Assembly: GCF_026735165.1 (NCBI RefSeq)
Contig: NZ_JAPQES010000004.1
Location: 62,001 to 126,000, forward strand
From: Clostridium ganghwense
GTDB taxonomy: Bacteria > Bacillota > Clostridia > Clostridiales > Clostridiaceae
Direction: 5' to 3'
DNA: 64,000 nt
The first letter of the stretch is position 1, and each line of letters starts with the position of its first letter. The position numbers and the translations under genes were made by a program. Of the stretch, positions 54,450 through 62,917 are shown one piece after another. The notes beneath the pieces are model-generated. The model had not been told where the DNA came from. It made no database searches and was given only the letters and a program-made list of their open reading frames with translations.

Positions 54450-54832
54450 TGAAATTTATATCAACAAATAACGCTTTAAAACCATCCGGTCATTATTCTC
54501 AAGCAATCGTGCATAATGATTTGGTATATATCTCAGGTCAATTGTCTATCGATCCTAACACAGGTGAAAAGAAACTTGGAACAATTGAAGAAGAAACAGC
54601 AAGAGTTTTGAAAAATATAGAATTAATTCTTAAAGAAGCTGACAGTGACAAAAATCATGTTTTAAAAACAACCATCTATATTTCTGACATTTCTTTATGG
54701 GATAAAGTAAATAAGGTTTATAGTGATTTTTTTAAAAATCACAAACCTACTAGAGCTATTGTTCCTACAAAAGAATTACATTTTGGTTTTAAAGTTGAAA
54801 TAGATGTTATTGCAACAATAAAGAAAAATTAA
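54449..54832 (+). CDS. ridA: RidA-family enamine/imine deaminase
   Basis: 127 residues. Family pattern: ALKPSGHYSQAIVHNDLVYISGQL, ARVLKNIELILKEA, and the catalytic Arg in KPTRAIVPTKEL. RidA hydrolyses reactive 2-aminoacrylate or 2-aminocrotonate intermediates released by PLP enzymes to the 2-keto acids. It sits directly upstream of an amidase-like gene and a PLP lyase-like gene, which makes deamination of an intermediate of that pathway likely. GAGGAGG precedes the ATG inside the regulator gene. Confidence 0.94.
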   Translation: MKFISTNNALKPSGHYSQAIVHNDLVYISGQLSIDPNTGEKKLGTIEEETARVLKNIELILKEADSDKNHVLKTTIYISDISLWDKVNKVYSDFFKNHKPTRAIVPTKELHFGFKVEIDVIATIKKN

Positions 54833-54845
54833 CGAGGTGATTGAA

Positions 54846-55745
54846 ATGAAAATAATAAAAAGAGAAAATTCTATATTTACTATGTCTAAAAATCATAAGC
54901 CAGTTGAAAAAATAAATTCAGGAGAAACAATTATTTTTGAAACTTATGATTGCTATAATAATCAAATTAAAAGTGAAAATCAATCATTTAATAGTATAAA
55001 AAATGAATTAACTAATCCTGCTACTGGCCCATTATATATAGAAGAAGCTGAAACTGGCGATATATTAAAAATAGAAATTATAGATATTAAAATAAATGAC
55101 AAAGGAGTAATGGCTACAGTACCTAATAACGGGGTATTAGGTGGATTTTTCGAAGAACCAAAATTAAAAATAATACCTATAAAAAACAATAAAGCTATTT
55201 TCAACGAAAAAATAGAAATACCTATAAACCCAATGATTGGTGTAATTGGTGTTGCACCAAAGAGCGGAGAAATTCGAACAAATGTACCTGATATGCATGG
55301 TGGAAACTTAGACTGTAAAAGAATAGTTAAAGGTTCAACAGTTTATTTACCTGTATGCACTAAAGGTGGACTTTTATCTATGGGTGATTTACATGCAGTA
55401 ATGGGCGATGGAGAAATAGTTATATGTGGATTAGAAATAGATGGTGAAGTAACAGTAAAGGTAGATGTAATCAAAAACAAAGATTTACCACTACCAATGG
55501 TAGTTGAAGGCAGACATATTATGACTCTTGCTTCTAAAAAAACTTTAGATGAAGCATCTAAACAAGCTACTATTAATATGTATAAACTTTTAACTAGTGA
55601 ATTAAATATGGATAATGCTGAAGCAGGAATGCTTTTATCTTTAGTAGGTGATTTGAAAATTTGTCAAATTGTCGATCCATTAATGACTGCTCGTATGGAA
55701 TTTCCAAAATCTATTTTAGATAAATACAACTACAAAATGGTTTAA
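54846..55745 (+). CDS. Acetamidase/formamidase-family protein
   Basis: 299 residues from the ATG at 54846 (GAGGTG nine bases before). FmdA/AmdA-family blocks: TGPLYIEEAETGDILKIEI, IGVIGVAPKSGEIRTNVPDM, HGGNLDCKRIVKGS, and GGLLSMGDLHAVMGDGEI, with conserved His and Asp residues of the metal site. Hydrolyses a small amide. No signal peptide. Located between ridA and the threonine-synthase-like gene; overlaps the start region of the latter (15 nt between its stop and the chosen downstream ATG). Confidence 0.9.
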   Translation: MKIIKRENSIFTMSKNHKPVEKINSGETIIFETYDCYNNQIKSENQSFNSIKNELTNPATGPLYIEEAETGDILKIEIIDIKINDKGVMATVPNNGVLGGFFEEPKLKIIPIKNNKAIFNEKIEIPINPMIGVIGVAPKSGEIRTNVPDMHGGNLDCKRIVKGSTVYLPVCTKGGLLSMGDLHAVMGDGEIVICGLEIDGEVTVKVDVIKNKDLPLPMVVEGRHIMTLASKKTLDEASKQATINMYKLLTSELNMDNAEAGMLLSLVGDLKICQIVDPLMTARMEFPKSILDKYNYKMV

Positions 55746-55759
55746 TGGGAGATGATATT

Positions 55760-56881
55760 ATGTCAATTCAATATATATGCAGTGAGTGTGGTAAAAAATT
55801 TGACCCTAAAACACTAGTCTTTAGATGTGATTGTGGAGGATTGTTAAACCTTGAAAAATTTGATTTTAAATTTTCAAAGGAAGATATATTAAATAATGAG
55901 TGGAGTTTGTTTAGATATTTTAAAACACTTCCTTTCGATAATAACTTTAGTTTGTGGAAAGATATTTCTATGGGTGAAGGCTTAACCCCTATTGTTCCTC
56001 TAGAAAAAGATAATCCAAATATATTAGTAAAAGTTGATTATTTAATGCCTACTTTGTCCTTTAAGGATAGAGGAGCTGTAGTATTAATTTCTAAGGCTAA
56101 AGAACTTGGAATAAAAAAAGTTATTCAAGATAGCAGCGGTAATGCAGGTACCTCTATAGCTGCTTATGCCAATAGGGCTGGTATAGAATGTGACATATAT
56201 GTTCCTGAAAGCACTTCTCCTAAAAAAATCAAACAAATTTCTTCTCACGGTGCAAAAGTTCATGTAGTTAAAGGAACTAGAGAAGATACTGCCAAAGCCG
56301 CCTTAAATGCTGTAGAAAATGGTGAAGGATTTTATGCCAGCCATGTATATAATCCATTTTTCTACCAAGGTACAAAAACCTATGCTTATGAAATCTATGA
56401 ACAACTAAATGGAAAAATACCAGAAGTATTAATAATTCCAGTAGGAAATGGCACTCTACTTTTAGGTTGTTATTATGGATTTAAAGAATTATTAGAACTA
56501 GGACTTATCAACAAAATGCCTAAAATTATTGCCGTTCAAGCACAAGGTTGTGCTCCCATATATGAAGCTTTTAAAGAAGGTACACATTCTGTAGAGGCTG
56601 TTGTCAACACAGGTACTTTAGCTGAGGGAATTGCAATTGCAGAACCAAAGAGAGGAAAACAAATATTAGAAGCTATAAAAAATACAAACGGAGAAATTAT
56701 TACCGCTCCTGAAGATAAAATTGTTGAAACAAGAAAATACTTAGCACAAAAAGGATTTTATGTAGAACCAACTACAGCTGCAACCTTTGCAGGTTTCTTT
56801 AATTACTATAAAAAAAATAAAGTCAGCTTAAACGGAAAAGTAATAATCCCTTTATGCGGAGCCGGATTAAAAGCAGATTAG
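55760..56881 (+). CDS. Threonine-synthase-like PLP enzyme with zinc-ribbon N-terminus
   Basis: 373 residues from the ATG at 55760 (GGGAGATG upstream). N-terminal zinc ribbon C7/C10/C23/C25 (CSECGKKF, CDCGG), PLP Lys102 in PTLSFKDRGA, substrate loop QDSSGNAGTSIAAYA, PLP-phosphate loop PVGNGTLLLG. Matches the fold-type II threonine-synthase/threonine-dehydratase group. The operon has no homoserine kinase or aspartate-pathway gene and does have ridA, so a catabolic elimination that releases an enamine is more likely than threonine synthesis. This functional reading is inference. Confidence 0.85.
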   Translation: MSIQYICSECGKKFDPKTLVFRCDCGGLLNLEKFDFKFSKEDILNNEWSLFRYFKTLPFDNNFSLWKDISMGEGLTPIVPLEKDNPNILVKVDYLMPTLSFKDRGAVVLISKAKELGIKKVIQDSSGNAGTSIAAYANRAGIECDIYVPESTSPKKIKQISSHGAKVHVVKGTREDTAKAALNAVENGEGFYASHVYNPFFYQGTKTYAYEIYEQLNGKIPEVLIIPVGNGTLLLGCYYGFKELLELGLINKMPKIIAVQAQGCAPIYEAFKEGTHSVEAVVNTGTLAEGIAIAEPKRGKQILEAIKNTNGEIITAPEDKIVETRKYLAQKGFYVEPTTAATFAGFFNYYKKNKVSLNGKVIIPLCGAGLKAD

Positions 56882-56901
56882 TTTGTAATATCTACATTGA
56901 C

Positions 56902-56934
56902 AAAAACTCTAATAGATTTATATTAGAGTTTTTT
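56902..56934 (+). terminator. Terminator of the ridA operon
   Basis: Perfect 13-bp stem AAAAACTCTAATA/TATTAGAGTTTTT with 6-nt loop, tail TTTTTT. Also suitable for the convergent araC-type gene. Confidence 0.92.
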
Positions 56935-56942
56935 ACTTCCCA

Positions 56943-57830
56943 TCATTTATTATATAATTTTTCAAGCTGCATTAAAGTTTTATAATGTTTTTTTGGTGAT
57001 AATCCAAACATTTTTTTAAATGCTCTTACAAAGTTAGAATAGTCACCAAATCCACATTCAGCGCATGCTTCTGTTATAGATTTTCCTTTCTTTATTAGCG
57101 AATTTGACATAATAAGTCTCTTTTGAAGTATATATTTATGTATTGTATAACCTGTTTGTTTTTTAAATTTATGCATAAGATAATATTTGCTCATATAAAA
57201 CCTTGAAGAGAGATTATCTATCGATAAATCCTCACTAAGATTTTTATTTATATAATCTAAAATAGCACCTATATTTTCATCATAATTAATATCACTCAGT
57301 ACTTTGTTTTTTTCATTCTCTAAAAATAATCTATTTATATAAACTACAAGTTGTAAAAACAATGAATTTTTAAGTATACTACTTCCAAAATCACTACTTT
57401 TGCAAGCATCTTCAAGCTGCGTTATTGTGTATTTCAAATTTATAGGTAATTCAGAATTTAATCGTAATAAATTAAACTTTTGACTTGAAGCCAATTCAAA
57501 ACAAGATAATAAATTGCAATCAAAGTTATTATGCTTTTCCAAAAATCTAGAATTTACCCAAATAACTATACGCTCGTATGTTTCGCTAGAATCTATTAAA
57601 GGTTTATGTATATCATTGTTATTTACCAGAAGTATATCCCAGGGTTTCAATTTATAAGCCTTACCTTCAATCAAATATGTTACTTTACCTGACATAAAAA
57701 TAATTATCTTGTTAAAATCATGGTAATGAAATTCAAACTGCATATTCTTTTGATCTTTTAGATGAAAAAGTTCAAAATCTTTTTTTAGGTATCCTCTCTT
57801 AGTTTTCAAAACGTCTTTATTATTTTTCAT
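56943..57830 (-). CDS. AraC-family transcriptional regulator with cupin sensor
   Basis: 295 residues. N-terminal cupin domain (about 20-110; FEFHYHDFNKIIIFMSGKVTYLIEG, PWDILLVNNNDIH) and C-terminal double HTH (about 190-290; LSIDNLSSRFYMSKYYLMHKFKKQTG and ECGFGDYSNFVRAFKKMFGLSPKKHY). Convergent with the ridA operon and divergent from the Mur-ligase-like gene. Target unknown. Confidence 0.92.
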   Translation of the reverse strand: MKNNKDVLKTKRGYLKKDFELFHLKDQKNMQFEFHYHDFNKIIIFMSGKVTYLIEGKAYKLKPWDILLVNNNDIHKPLIDSSETYERIVIWVNSRFLEKHNNFDCNLLSCFELASSQKFNLLRLNSELPINLKYTITQLEDACKSSDFGSSILKNSLFLQLVVYINRLFLENEKNKVLSDINYDENIGAILDYINKNLSEDLSIDNLSSRFYMSKYYLMHKFKKQTGYTIHKYILQKRLIMSNSLIKKGKSITEACAECGFGDYSNFVRAFKKMFGLSPKKHYKTLMQLEKLYNK

Positions 57831-57959
57831 GCAAAACCCTCTCTAGCATATTTAAATAACTCTCTTTATTCCAATTTTATACTAAAGCAGTTTTTGCAAT
57901 ATTTCAAGCATTTTTAGCAAAGAATATAGTAAAAATTATGAATATACTAGATATGTAGA

Positions 57960-57981
57960 TTGTATATAACTTAATATACAA
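57960..57981. promoter_or_regulatory. Inverted repeat upstream of the Mur-ligase-like gene
   Basis: TTGTATA and TATACAA separated by 8 nt, 36 bp before the start. It shares the TTGTATA/TATACAA half-sites with elements upstream of eam and of the LUD gene. Confidence 0.45.
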
Positions 57982-58016
57982 ATTTGACTTAAAAACTATT
58001 TTTTCGGAGGAAACAT

Positions 58017-58613
58017 ATGAAATTAAAGGAATCTTTTACTGAAATTCCATACAATATAATTCAAGTAACAGATGAAACAAAAATTGGAATTACTGGTGCA
58101 AATGAAAAATCATCAATCTCCATGTTTATTTTAAATATATTAGAAAATATTGGTCGTAAAGTTGGAATTATTGATGCTTTAGATCAGGATAAAGTTGACA
58201 AATATAATTTTGATATAGGAATATTTACTAATCTAACTGAAAAACATTTAGCAAAACATAAAACAATAGATATCTACAAAAAAAACAAAATCAAATTATT
58301 TAAAATGTGTAGATTGTGCATTATTAATGCTGATGATCCAATATTACACGACATAAAAAAAAGTGCAAACTGTGATATTGTAACCTATGGTATTGATAGT
58401 CATGCAGATTTTACCGCAAAAGATATTCAGTATTCGTCAAGTGGTGTAACATTTAACCTAGATTTTTGTGGTACTCATAGGAATATAAAACTTAATACTT
58501 TTGATAAATTTAATGTTTATAATATATTAGCTGCCATTGCAACTTGCTACATTTTAGGATTTCCCTTAGCCGTAATTATTGATGGATTAGTCAATATCAA
58601 AATAAAACTTTAA
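58017..58613 (+). CDS. Truncated Mur-ligase-like protein (MurE-type central domain only)
   Basis: 198 residues with a strong Shine-Dalgarno (CGGAGGAAA). It matches the middle ATP-binding part of MurE-type ligases: P-loop region KIGITGANEKSSISMFI, FTNLTEKHLAKHKTI (replacing the usual NLxxDHLDxH), and LCIINADDPI. It lacks both the N-terminal UDP-binding and C-terminal ligase domains. In the P-loop the usual second Gly is Glu (ANEKSS instead of TNGKTT), and the DH metal-binding pair is altered, so ligase activity is doubtful. Intact frame and signals argue against a simple pseudogene. Function unknown. Confidence 0.75.
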   Translation: MKLKESFTEIPYNIIQVTDETKIGITGANEKSSISMFILNILENIGRKVGIIDALDQDKVDKYNFDIGIFTNLTEKHLAKHKTIDIYKKNKIKLFKMCRLCIINADDPILHDIKKSANCDIVTYGIDSHADFTAKDIQYSSSGVTFNLDFCGTHRNIKLNTFDKFNVYNILAAIATCYILGFPLAVIIDGLVNIKIKL

Positions 58614-58622
58614 AATAACAAT

Positions 58623-58676
58623 AAGGGCATTCTCAAAAATCAATAGTTTAAAAGATTAAAATTTGAGAATCCCCTT
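58623..58676. terminator. Bidirectional terminator between Mur-like and GGDEF genes
   Basis: Stem AAGGG and ATTCTCAAA pairing with TTTGAGAAT and CCCTT (one internal mismatch), 24-nt loop. Tails CTTTATTT on plus and ATTGTTATTTT on minus. Confidence 0.75.
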
Positions 58677-58723
58677 CTTTATTTACCTCTAATAAGTAGA
58701 ATGGATGAAAAACATGCTCCCCC

Positions 58724-59638
58724 TTAGATGGCTAATTTATTATATAATTTTTTTATTTTCTTCTTTTCTTTATACATTTTAATATCAGCACTATCTATGA
58801 ATTTTTTAATACTATAAAAATTATTGTTATGCAGAGTTTCTATACCATGACTCATACTTAATTCATATTCTTTAGTATTATTTTCATTATACCTATCTAT
58901 GTTATTTTTAATACGCTGCCATACGATTTCAGCTTCTTCATACGAAGTTTTAGTAAATACAATTAAGAATTCATCTCCACCTAATCTCATAAATATATCT
59001 TTTTCCCTAATCTCTTTCTTAATTGTTTCAACACATTTCTTAATGTACTCATCACCTGTATTATGCCCAAATCTATCATTTACATATTTAAGATTGTTTA
59101 AGTCTATAAAACATATACTTAATATATCATTATTTTTCTTTGCAATTTTAAACTTATGTTCCAATATTTCAAGTCCTGCACTTCTATTATATATACCTGT
59201 AAATTCATCTATAGTAGCCTTTTTTACAAGTTTTTTCTCCTTTGAATTTCTATTAATTATTTCATTATCTATTTTTTCCGCCATCATATTGAAGGCATCT
59301 TTAAGTTCTCCAAATTCATTATTAACGTTTATGGTTATTCTTGAAGAATAATCTCCATCAGCAATCTTCTTAGTTCCATTTATAAGTTGTTGCATTGGTT
59401 TTAAAAATGTTCTTGCGGTAAACTTTGAATAAAAATACACAATTAATATTAATGAAAGAATATAAAAAGATATTATTGAAAGACTCATATATAAGTATTT
59501 TTTATTTGTACTCTGGAAATAATCAACAATCAAATTTAGAAATAAAATAAATGTAATAATAAAAAGAATTGTAGTAAAAAAATATAATATTAAATAATTT
59601 TTTAAAAGAAGATTTGAAATCTTTTGCTTATTTTTCAT
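58724..59638 (-). CDS. Diguanylate cyclase (TM-HAMP-GGDEF)
   Basis: 304 residues. Two membrane segments (about 13-38 and 44-66) with almost no extracellular loop, HAMP (FLKPMQQLINGTKKIADGDYSSR), then GGDEF (about 140-295) with intact active site RLGGDEF and an inhibitory I-site RxxD (REKD) five residues before it. Makes cyclic di-GMP and is probably feedback-inhibited. No EAL domain. Signal unknown; sits alone. Confidence 0.93.
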   Translation of the reverse strand: MKNKQKISNLLLKNYLILYFFTTILFIITFILFLNLIVDYFQSTNKKYLYMSLSIISFYILSLILIVYFYSKFTARTFLKPMQQLINGTKKIADGDYSSRITINVNNEFGELKDAFNMMAEKIDNEIINRNSKEKKLVKKATIDEFTGIYNRSAGLEILEHKFKIAKKNNDILSICFIDLNNLKYVNDRFGHNTGDEYIKKCVETIKKEIREKDIFMRLGGDEFLIVFTKTSYEEAEIVWQRIKNNIDRYNENNTKEYELSMSHGIETLHNNNFYSIKKFIDSADIKMYKEKKKIKKLYNKLAI

Positions 59639-59731
59639 TCACTTCACCGTTCCAATCATATTGAAATAATATACATTGTAATTTCACCTCTAATTTATTA
59701 TCGATTATTTTTTAATTTATCTTACCTATTA

Positions 59732-60547
59732 TTATGTAGTAATAATTGGAATCTGTATTTCTCCATTTGTTTTATTAGGATCATCGTAATGTAGTGATAT
59801 GAAAGATTCTGAATAGATAATATCTCCTGCTATTTTATATCCATTTTCTTCTATCCATAAAAGTAATTTTTTTATCTCTTTATCTAACTCTTGTAAATAT
59901 CCTTCAACTCTCAAACAAGCGTAACTTCCTTTATTTAAATTTGTACTATCTTTAAATTCATAATTTTTAGATACTGTAAAAAAATAACATGAATATCTAG
60001 TATACTCTTGTAATATGTTACTATTTTTATCAAATATAAAGCCAAATTCAACAAATGGAATTTGATTATTAATAACCTTCTTTAAAATTTCTGTACCAGA
60101 AGCCAACATATCTGATAAATTATTCAAGCTCTCTCCACTTTGTTTTATTTTTATAATTTTTCTTTCCTCTAACTGCTTTATTTTTATTCCATTGTATGTT
60201 GAATTTTTAGAACTCAATGTTCCTTTTATAAGTCTTATATTTTCTTTTAGAAACATTATTTTTTTCATCTCTTGTTCAAGCTTTTTATCTGCATTATTTA
60301 AAATCTTTTCTATATTTTCAGGTGTTTTATTTTCAAATATACTTTTTATATTACGACTATTTAAGCCTACATTTTTTAGAATTAATATTTCTATGAGCTT
60401 AGCTAACTCATCATCACCATATACTCTATATCCATTTTCCTTAATAAAAGCTGGCTTTAGTAAACCTATTTCATCATAGTACTGAAGTGTTCTTTTAGTT
60501 ACATTGAACATTTTTGCTATTTCACTAATTAAATACTCTCTTTTCAC
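59732..60547 (-). CDS. MerR-family regulator with GyrI-like effector domain
   Basis: 271 residues from a GTG at 60547 (AGGAGA upstream). MerR DNA-binding domain (EYLISEIAKMFNVTKRTLQYYDEIGLLKP), coiled coil about 80-115, and a BmrR/GyrI-type ligand-binding C-terminus (about 120-271; IKIKQSGESLNNLSDMLAS, CLRVEGYLQELDKEIKKLLLWIEENGYK). Such regulators respond to hydrophobic drugs. Divergent from the dehydrogenase gene; a dyad with ACGTACGT lies in the shared region. Confidence 0.9.
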   Translation of the reverse strand: MKREYLISEIAKMFNVTKRTLQYYDEIGLLKPAFIKENGYRVYGDDELAKLIEILILKNVGLNSRNIKSIFENKTPENIEKILNNADKKLEQEMKKIMFLKENIRLIKGTLSSKNSTYNGIKIKQLEERKIIKIKQSGESLNNLSDMLASGTEILKKVINNQIPFVEFGFIFDKNSNILQEYTRYSCYFFTVSKNYEFKDSTNLNKGSYACLRVEGYLQELDKEIKKLLLWIEENGYKIAGDIIYSESFISLHYDDPNKTNGEIQIPIITT

Positions 60548-60582
60548 CTTTAGTCTCCTTTCATAAAAGGAAAATTTACTAT

Positions 60583-60604
60583 TGACCATTACGTACGTTA
60601 TTGT
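60583..60604. promoter_or_regulatory. Candidate MerR operator upstream of the GyrI-type regulator
   Basis: Imperfect dyad around ACGTACGT (60591-60598) within ATTACGTACGTTAT. Resembles the TTACGTnACGTAA dyad of the other MerR gene at 41 kb. Promoter hexamers around it are poor on both strands. Confidence 0.4.
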
Positions 60605-60664
60605 TCTAAAGTATTATATAGAATCGAGTTGAACCTTTAATAAACTTGGTCCTTTTACATAGAC

Positions 60665-60690
60665 TTATAAGTTAAAAAATTAACTTATAA
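60665..60690. promoter_or_regulatory. Rex-like operator upstream of the dehydrogenase gene
   Basis: Perfect 11-bp arms TTATAAGTTAA/TTAACTTATAA around AAAA. The core GTTAA-N4-TTAAC equals the core of the Rex (NADH-sensing repressor) consensus TTGTTAA-N4-TTAACAA. It ends 3 bp before a TATAAT (60694-60699) on the plus strand, overlapping the -35/spacer. Confidence 0.6.
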
Positions 60691-60765
60691 ACCTATAATA
60701 AATTTAATTTTACTGTAAAGTAAAAAAACAATCAAATAAAAAATTTTTATGTGGAGGTAATAAAA

Positions 60766-61905
60766 ATGACAGGAGCAAAATTATTAAAAATGAACGCTGA
60801 TTTTCTTGAGTTTCTTTATAAAAAATTCTGGATGAAGCTGGGTGCTTCAGAAGAACATGCAAAAGCTTTCGCAAGAGGAATATCAATGGGTGACAGACAA
60901 GGAAAACTTTATCAAGGTATGGGGGTAATGGAAGCTGCATTAATTCCTGTTGAAGGTGGAATTGGTGATTTAACAACTGAACCTGAATTAATATCTGAGG
61001 GTCCTACATGGTCAGTTTACAACGGAAACAGATCTACTGGATATTACACAATTACAAAAATGACTGAAAAAGCAATAGAAAAAGCAAAAGAATATGGTAT
61101 GGCAATATCATTTGGATATAACCATGTTGATGCTGGCTCTTTCTTTACTTATACATCACTTGCACTTGAACATGACATGGTTGCAATGTCTTCAAACAAC
61201 TCACTTCCTCTTAGTGCACCATTCGGAGGAATGGATTTTGTAATGTCCGTGCCACCATTTGATGCGGTTTGTCCTGCTGGAGAACAATTACCTTTAGTAA
61301 CTAGTACGAAGCTTTGTGAAGGATATGATGCAGATATTACAGAAGCACTATTAAAAGATGGAAAGCTTAAAGCAAAACTTTTAGTAGACCCTGAAACAGG
61401 AGAACTCACAGATGATGTAAGACCTTATTCTAAACTAATTGAAGGATATGGCAGAGTTAGTGACTGTAGTGCCCCATGGATATTCTCAAATCCTAGACTT
61501 TACTCACTAAATATATGGAATGAATTCATGACAGCAATTATTAATCCTAAGGGAATTGTATCTTCTGATCTTCCATCACAACCTTCTGATTACTTTAAAC
61601 CTGATTCCCCTACACCTGTTGGTGGTTCATACATTATGGTAATCGATCCTAGTAAATTTGGTCCTATTTCAAACGTAAAAGAAAAAGCAGACAGATATAT
61701 AAGCGCTATAAAAGGATGTAAGAAAAGACCTGGTGTAAAAGAAATCTACACTCCTGATGAATGGGGATTAGAGAAGGTATACAGACAAGAGAGTCCAATG
61801 GTTGATGTAATGGAAGATCACCTAAATGCATTCAAAGGATTCCTTGAAAAATATGAACTTAACTATGATGTATTAAAAGAAGAATGGGAAAAGGAAAATA
61901 ATTAA
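60766..61905 (+). CDS. Ldh_2-family malate/L-lactate dehydrogenase
   Basis: 379 residues from the ATG at 60766 (TGGAGG upstream). COG2055 family, unrelated in fold to classical LDH/MDH: features seen are the N-terminal helix bundle with RGISMGDRQGKLYQGMG, SFGYNHVDAGSFFTY with the catalytic His, and GGSYIMVIDPSKFGP. NAD(P)H-dependent reduction of a 2-keto acid is expected; malate, lactate, ureidoglycolate and others are known substrates in the family. The probable Rex site suggests a redox-balancing, fermentative role. Confidence 0.88.
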   Translation: MTGAKLLKMNADFLEFLYKKFWMKLGASEEHAKAFARGISMGDRQGKLYQGMGVMEAALIPVEGGIGDLTTEPELISEGPTWSVYNGNRSTGYYTITKMTEKAIEKAKEYGMAISFGYNHVDAGSFFTYTSLALEHDMVAMSSNNSLPLSAPFGGMDFVMSVPPFDAVCPAGEQLPLVTSTKLCEGYDADITEALLKDGKLKAKLLVDPETGELTDDVRPYSKLIEGYGRVSDCSAPWIFSNPRLYSLNIWNEFMTAIINPKGIVSSDLPSQPSDYFKPDSPTPVGGSYIMVIDPSKFGPISNVKEKADRYISAIKGCKKRPGVKEIYTPDEWGLEKVYRQESPMVDVMEDHLNAFKGFLEKYELNYDVLKEEWEKENN

Positions 61906-61919
61906 TAATTTAATTTCAG

Positions 61920-61940
61920 GACCTGTCAAATTGGCAGGTC
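61920..61940 (+). terminator. Hairpin between dehydrogenase and CDF genes
   Basis: 8-bp stem GACCTGTC/GGCAGGTC (one wobble) with loop AAATT; tail TTCAATAAAT is poor, so termination is probably partial and the CDF gene may be cotranscribed. Confidence 0.5.
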
Positions 61941-61971
61941 TTCAATAAATATAATTTTCAAGGAGGATATT

Positions 61972-62874
61972 ATGAAGGATATACAAAAGATAGAAGCTAA
62001 AGGATTGAAAATAGCTGTTATTATACTTTTATTTATGGGTGTTTTAGGAATTATAGTTTCTCAAATTTCAAATTCTGGTGCAATACTAATTGACGGTATA
62101 TTTAGCCTTATATCAGCAGTTACTACATTAATAGCAATTAAAGTATCATCACTTCTAACAAAAGAAAATGAAAAATATCCTTTTGGATATGCAGGTTATG
62201 AGCCTCTTTATGTACTTCTCAGATCTTTCTTACTTATTATTACAGTATTAATGGCTTTATTAGATAGTGTATTAAAGATAGTAACATACTTTACAACTGG
62301 CAATATTGCACAAGTTAATGCAAAAATATTTATGATATATGTTATCTTTATAGCATTAATGTATGTTGTCTTAAATATGCATTATGGTAAGTATTGTACG
62401 CTTACTGACGGCAAATCTGAACTTCTTTCAGCAGAGAAATTTAACGCTAAGGCAAACTCAATGCTTATGTTAGGTGTAGGAGGATCTTTTATATTTATTG
62501 GACTTTTAAAGTTTACTCCATTAAAATTTTTAGTACCAATAAGTGATTCAATAATCGTATTTTTTATAGCACTTATGGTTACTATTGATACATCTAAATT
62601 ATTTGCAAAAACTATTTCAATTTTAGGTGGACAAGGTGTTGAAAAAGAAGAAAAGGAAGAGCTTCTAAATTTCCTCAAAGAAAAGCTTTCAAATGAAATA
62701 AATATTATAAACCTTAAGGTTCAAAAAGTAGGAAAAACTGCCTATGTCGTTGTAGATATAGATTTCACAAATAAAAATATTGAAAAAACTAAAATAAAAA
62801 ACATATGTAAAATAATAAAAGACAGTGTGAAAGAAAAATATGAGGTGAATCATACTTTTATTAATTTTGCATAG
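61972..62874 (+). CDS. Cation diffusion facilitator (CDF) family transporter
   Basis: 300 residues, six membrane segments and a cytoplasmic C-terminal domain (about 215-300). CDF features: SNSGAILIDGIFSLISAVTTLI (TM2 with the metal-site Asp), YPFGYAGYEPL in the TM2-3 loop, and AEKFNAKANSMLMLG in place of the usual HxxxD of TM5, which may alter metal choice. Presumably exports a divalent metal in exchange for protons. AAGGAGG precedes the ATG. Confidence 0.88.
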   Translation: MKDIQKIEAKGLKIAVIILLFMGVLGIIVSQISNSGAILIDGIFSLISAVTTLIAIKVSSLLTKENEKYPFGYAGYEPLYVLLRSFLLIITVLMALLDSVLKIVTYFTTGNIAQVNAKIFMIYVIFIALMYVVLNMHYGKYCTLTDGKSELLSAEKFNAKANSMLMLGVGGSFIFIGLLKFTPLKFLVPISDSIIVFFIALMVTIDTSKLFAKTISILGGQGVEKEEKEELLNFLKEKLSNEINIINLKVQKVGKTAYVVVDIDFTNKNIEKTKIKNICKIIKDSVKEKYEVNHTFINFA

Positions 62875-62881
62875 CAATTTT

Positions 62882-62917
62882 AAAAATAGCACTTGATTTT
62901 TAAGTGCTATTTTTTTA
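62882..62917 (+). terminator. Terminator after the CDF gene
   Basis: Perfect stem AAAAATAGCACTT/AAGTGCTATTTTT with 7-nt loop and TTTTTTT tail. Confidence 0.93.
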
